This document shows positions 61,287 to 64,000 of a stretch of 64,000 nucleotides of DNA, one piece after another. The stretch is from Pannonibacter phragmitetus DSM 14782. GTDB taxonomy: Bacteria; Pseudomonadota; Alphaproteobacteria; Rhizobiales; Stappiaceae. The stretch is from positions 1-64,000 of the forward strand of contig NZ_KB908224.1 of assembly GCF_000382365.1 (NCBI RefSeq), written 5' to 3'. Under the pieces are notes generated by a model. That model was not told the origin of the DNA, ran no database searches, and saw nothing but the letters and a program-made list of their open reading frames with translations. The translations under genes were made by a program, and so were the position numbers. The stretch's first letter is position 1. Each line of letters opens with the position of its first letter.

Positions 61287-61913
61287 ATGCAGCTCCATAT
61301 TCCGGCCATTGTCGAGGCCATGGAAATCCGTTCGTCCGTCAATTTCTTCCAGGCTGGTACGGCCCTTGAGGATGAGGCGATCCTGCGTCTGGTTGATCTG
61401 GCGTCACGGGCGCCTACGGCTTTCAATCTCCAGAACTGGCGTTTCATTGCCGTTCGCTCGCCTGAGGCCAAGGCACGCCTGAGGGCACTCGCCTCGGGCC
61501 AGGCAAAGGTTGACGAGGCTGCAGTGACTTTCATTCTCTGTGGCCAGCATCCGCGGCTGGATACCCTGCCGCAACTGCTTGAGCCCAGCGTCGAGGCCGG
61601 TTACATGCCGGCGGCGCTGGCTGCAAGTCTTGCCGGTGCTGCATCGGCCTTCTACGCAGACAGCACCCAGCTTGCGCGCGATGAGGCTGTCCGCTCGGGA
61701 AGCCTTGCCGCAGCTTTCCTGATGATGGCGGCGCAGGCGCATGGGCTGGCATCCTGCCCGATGATCGGCTTTGATGCAGCCGGGGTGGCGGAAGCTTTCG
61801 GGCTGGCTCCGGACGAAGTTCCAGTCATGCTCGTGACGGTTGGTCTTCCCGTTGACGGAAACTGGCCGCAGAAGCCGCGTCTTTCACCTGACGCCATCAC
61901 AGTGCTCTTTTGA
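61287..61913 (+). CDS. nitroreductase family protein
   Basis: A 208-aa FMN flavoprotein of the NfsB/NADH-dehydrogenase-like fold: IRSSVNFFQAGTALEDEAIL, SRAPTAFNLQNWRFIAVR (FMN phosphate and ribose contact) and AAQAHGLASCPMIGFD. Substrate unknown. The ATG at 61287 has AAGGA 8 nt before it. It is divergent from LysR and followed 16 bp later by an EamA transporter gene. Confidence 0.9.
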   Translation: MQLHIPAIVEAMEIRSSVNFFQAGTALEDEAILRLVDLASRAPTAFNLQNWRFIAVRSPEAKARLRALASGQAKVDEAAVTFILCGQHPRLDTLPQLLEPSVEAGYMPAALAASLAGAASAFYADSTQLARDEAVRSGSLAAAFLMMAAQAHGLASCPMIGFDAAGVAEAFGLAPDEVPVMLVTVGLPVDGNWPQKPRLSPDAITVLF

Positions 61914-61929
61914 TCGCCGGGAACCGGAA

Positions 61930-62835
61930 ATGCTCATGCCGAGGCTTACTCTGCTCCTCACCGCGCTTGCCCCGGCCATCTGGGGCAGCAGCTATATCGT
62001 CATTACCGAGATGCTGCCGCCGGACCGGCCCCTGATGCTGGCGCTGCTCAGGGCGCTGCCCGCGGCTCTTCTTCTGCTGCTGATCGTGCGGCAGCTGCCG
62101 CGCGGGCGCTGGATCTTCCGGGTGCTGGTGCTGGGGGCGCTCAACTTCTCCATCTTCTGGGCGCTGATGAATGTGGGGGCCTACCGCTTGCCGGGCGGTG
62201 TGGCGGCAACGCTTGGGGCGATGCAGCCGCTCATCGTGCTGGTTCTGGCGCGCTTCCTGCTCAACGGGCGGCTGACCTGGCTGGCCGTACTGGCAGGAGT
62301 GGCCGGGGTTATCGGCGTCGGCATGCTAATGCTGAAGCCTGCGGCGGCGCTTGATCCCATCGGCCTTCTGGCGGCAGGGGCGGGCGCTGTCTCCATGGCG
62401 CTGGGCACGGTGATGACCCGCTACTGGAAGCCGGAAGTGAGCCCGCTCACCCTGACTGCCTGGCAGCTGGCTGCCGGTGCCCTCCTGCTTGCCCCTGCGG
62501 CACTCCTGACGGAACCGGCCCTGCCGCCGCTGACGGGCTGGAACATTGCGGGCTTTGCCTACATGACCTTCATTGGCGCAGGCCTGACCTATCTTCTGTG
62601 GTTTCGGGGTATCGGCCTCCTTGGCCCTTCGGCAATCGCGCCGCTGGGCCTGCTCAGCCCGCTGATGGCGGTGATCCTCGGCTGGGCCATTCTGGACCAG
62701 ACGCTGAGTGCGGTGCAGATCGCCGGCATGGTGCTGGTGCTGGGCAGCGTTCTCGTTGGCCAGCACGCCGGGCAGCTTGCCCAGCGGCGTCCGGTTTCCC
62801 GTCCTGAGGGTACGCCTGCAGGCAAGCCAGGCTGA
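61930..62835 (+). CDS. EamA/DMT-family transporter
   Basis: A 301-aa inner-membrane protein of ten helices made from two EamA repeats (about 8-135 and 150-285): APAIWGSSYIVITEMLPPDRPLMLALLRALPAALLLL in the first, GLLAAGAGAVSMALGTVMTRYW at the start of the second. Probably exports a metabolite or drug. Coding follows the nitroreductase closely, so one unit under the LysR regulator is likely. Confidence 0.9.
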   Translation: MLMPRLTLLLTALAPAIWGSSYIVITEMLPPDRPLMLALLRALPAALLLLLIVRQLPRGRWIFRVLVLGALNFSIFWALMNVGAYRLPGGVAATLGAMQPLIVLVLARFLLNGRLTWLAVLAGVAGVIGVGMLMLKPAAALDPIGLLAAGAGAVSMALGTVMTRYWKPEVSPLTLTAWQLAAGALLLAPAALLTEPALPPLTGWNIAGFAYMTFIGAGLTYLLWFRGIGLLGPSAIAPLGLLSPLMAVILGWAILDQTLSAVQIAGMVLVLGSVLVGQHAGQLAQRRPVSRPEGTPAGKPG

Positions 62836-62838
62836 GGG

Positions 62839-63774
62839 TCAACCCGGAAGCTGGCTCTCGCGGCTGGTGCGGGAGGTTCGGGCTTCCTCATGCAGCCAGG
62901 CGCGGAAGGCGGCGACGACCGGGCGCAGGGTCCGGTCCTGCGGATAGACGAAGTGATAGGCGGTCTTCTGGTCCAGCGGCTGGCCGAACAGGCGCACCAG
63001 ACGGCCGCTTGCCAGTTCCTCGTCGATGAAAAGCCGGGGCATCAGCGCCACGCCCAGATGATGGGCTGCGGCCTCCGCGATCATGCCGAATTGCTCGAAG
63101 CGGGGCCCCTGATAGGCGCTGTCCGTCTCCACCCCCATGGCTGCGAACCAGTCGCGCCAGGCCATCGGGCGCGTGGAGAGCTGCAGGCGCGGCACCTTCA
63201 GCAGGTCACGCGGCTCGCTGATCATGTGGCGGTCGCGGAACGTGCGCGAGGCCACGACCACAGATTCCTCCGGGAACAGCGGCTCGACAATGGCCCCTGC
63301 CCAGATCGGATCGCCGTGGTGGATCGCGCCGTCAAAGGGCTCTTCGGCAAAGTCGAAGGGCCGCAGGCGGATGGAGATGTTGAGGGCAGCTTTCGGCGTC
63401 CGGCGCAGGAATTCGGCCAGGCGCGGCGCCAGCCAGCGGGTGCCGAAGGTGGGCAGAACCGCCAGATTGAGCACATCGGCACTCCCGGCAAAGGACATCA
63501 CCTGCCGTGTGGCATCCCCCAGCTGGTCCAGTGCGCCCCGGACTTCATGAAGATAGAGCCGCCCTGCATCGGTCAGCACCACGCGCTGGCGAACACGGGC
63601 AAACAGCGGCACGCCCAGCCGCTGTTCCAGATGGCGGATCTGCTTGGAAATCGCGCCCTGCGTCAGGTGCAGCTCCTCCGCCGCGCGGGTGAAGCTTTCA
63701 TGCCGGGCGGCGCATTCGAAGGCGATGAGGGCATCGGCGGGCGGCAGAAAGGCGCGTTTGACCATCAGGTTCAT
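62839..63774 (-). CDS. LysR-family regulator, GcvA-like
   Basis: A 311-aa regulator with HTH LIAFECAARHESFTRAAEELHLTQGAISKQIRHLEQRLG and the GcvA-type substrate domain (NLAVLPTFGTRWLAPRL). It is convergent with the EamA gene and divergent from an acyl-CoA dehydrogenase start; this order is common for glutaryl-CoA dehydrogenase and its regulator. Confidence 0.92.
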   Translation of the reverse strand: MNLMVKRAFLPPADALIAFECAARHESFTRAAEELHLTQGAISKQIRHLEQRLGVPLFARVRQRVVLTDAGRLYLHEVRGALDQLGDATRQVMSFAGSADVLNLAVLPTFGTRWLAPRLAEFLRRTPKAALNISIRLRPFDFAEEPFDGAIHHGDPIWAGAIVEPLFPEESVVVASRTFRDRHMISEPRDLLKVPRLQLSTRPMAWRDWFAAMGVETDSAYQGPRFEQFGMIAEAAAHHLGVALMPRLFIDEELASGRLVRLFGQPLDQKTAYHFVYPQDRTLRPVVAAFRAWLHEEARTSRTSRESQLPG

Positions 63775-63909
63775 TCCACTGGCTCATGACTTGCGGAGAA
63801 CTTATCTCTTCCCGTGTCTCCTGTCAGCAGGCATAGTCCGCGCAATTCCGGCGTTTGCCTCACATGGAGGTGCGGCGCTGATGGCTGATACATGAGACGG
63901 AGGAATGTG

Positions 63910-64000
63910 ATGGTGACTCTCAAGTCTGATCCCACCGGTGGTGGCACATTTGCCTGGGAAGATCCCTTCCTGCTGCGCGAGCAGCTGAGCGAGGACGAAA
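63910..64000 (+). CDS. acyl-CoA dehydrogenase, probably glutaryl-CoA dehydrogenase (5' part)
   Basis: The first 30 codons are visible before the window edge: after a variable start, GTFAWEDPFLLREQLSEDE matches the opening (F-W-DP-LL--QL-E-E) of glutaryl-CoA dehydrogenase, which works in lysine and tryptophan breakdown. GGAGGAA precedes the ATG at 63910; GTG at 63907 is possible. Divergent from the GcvA-like LysR gene. Partial at the 3' end. Confidence 0.65.
   Translation, partial: MVTLKSDPTGGGTFAWEDPFLLREQLSEDE

Overview
This window is a chromosomal segment of an alphaproteobacterium. It is GC-rich with dense genes on both strands. The assignment rests on several signs: an initiator tRNA of alphaproteobacterial form, the imuA-imuB-dnaE2 cassette, PhaR-type PHA control, a prephenate/histidinol-phosphate/metXW gene block, the order rpmF-mtgA-ispA, and a CtrA-type box (TTAA-N7-TTAA). 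I cannot fix the order or genus from sequence alone; Hyphomicrobiales-like and Rhodospirillales-like lineages both fit.

Layout. 1-6.7 kb: tRNA-fMet, then the mutagenic translesion cassette dnaE2-imuB-imuA and a VapBC toxin-antitoxin pair with a palindromic operator. 6.7-9.4 kb: a cytochrome P450 with its own [2Fe-2S] ferredoxin, divergent from an AraC-type regulator. 9.4-16.2 kb: a DctB/DctD-like two-component system reading into a TAXI-type TRAP transporter whose fused permease is broken by a one-base frameshift. 16.3-18.0 kb: a zinc alcohol dehydrogenase and a Nudix hydrolase. 18.1-23.8 kb: a tandem universal stress protein opposite a small excisionase-type HTH protein, a CPA2 cation/proton antiporter and a P-type cation ATPase. 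23.9-30 kb: a YafK-like L,D-transpeptidase lipoprotein, an E1/transketolase-like enzyme divergent from an Lrp/AsnC regulator, purU and an alpha/beta hydrolase. 30-33 kb: a glycosyltransferase, then infC (AUU start), rpmI and rplT. 33.6-39.6 kb: gamma-glutamyltransferase, a GlcG-like protein and the PHA genes phaR, phaA and phaB.

39.6-40.7 kb is a distinct AT-rich island with an orphan 195-aa gene and a 58-aa small gene carrying its own promoter, ribosome site and terminator. 40.7-46.3 kb: yciB, a small membrane protein, rpmF, mtgA, ispA and a GGDEF/EAL protein. 46.5-49.2 kb holds two tandem, paralogous, coiled-coil and Ala-rich proteins that end in the same residues and follow a perfect CtrA-type box. 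I recognise no family for them, and they are the best candidate here for an undescribed system. 49.3-54.5 kb: tyrC, hisC and chorismate mutase on one strand and metX-metW on the other. 54.5-64 kb: a methyltransferase, gloB, a DUF985 cupin, recQ, a PlsC-type acyltransferase, a MAPEG protein, a LysR/nitroreductase/EamA group, and a LysR regulator divergent from the start of what looks like glutaryl-CoA dehydrogenase, cut by the window edge.

The intergenic spaces hold a dispersed palindromic repeat family (five copies here). Its full form has two hairpins joined by a conserved linker. There are also three unrelated palindromic or inverted-repeat elements at 25.1, 33.1 and 36.4 kb. No CRISPR array, rRNA, insertion sequence with a transposase gene, or prophage was seen.
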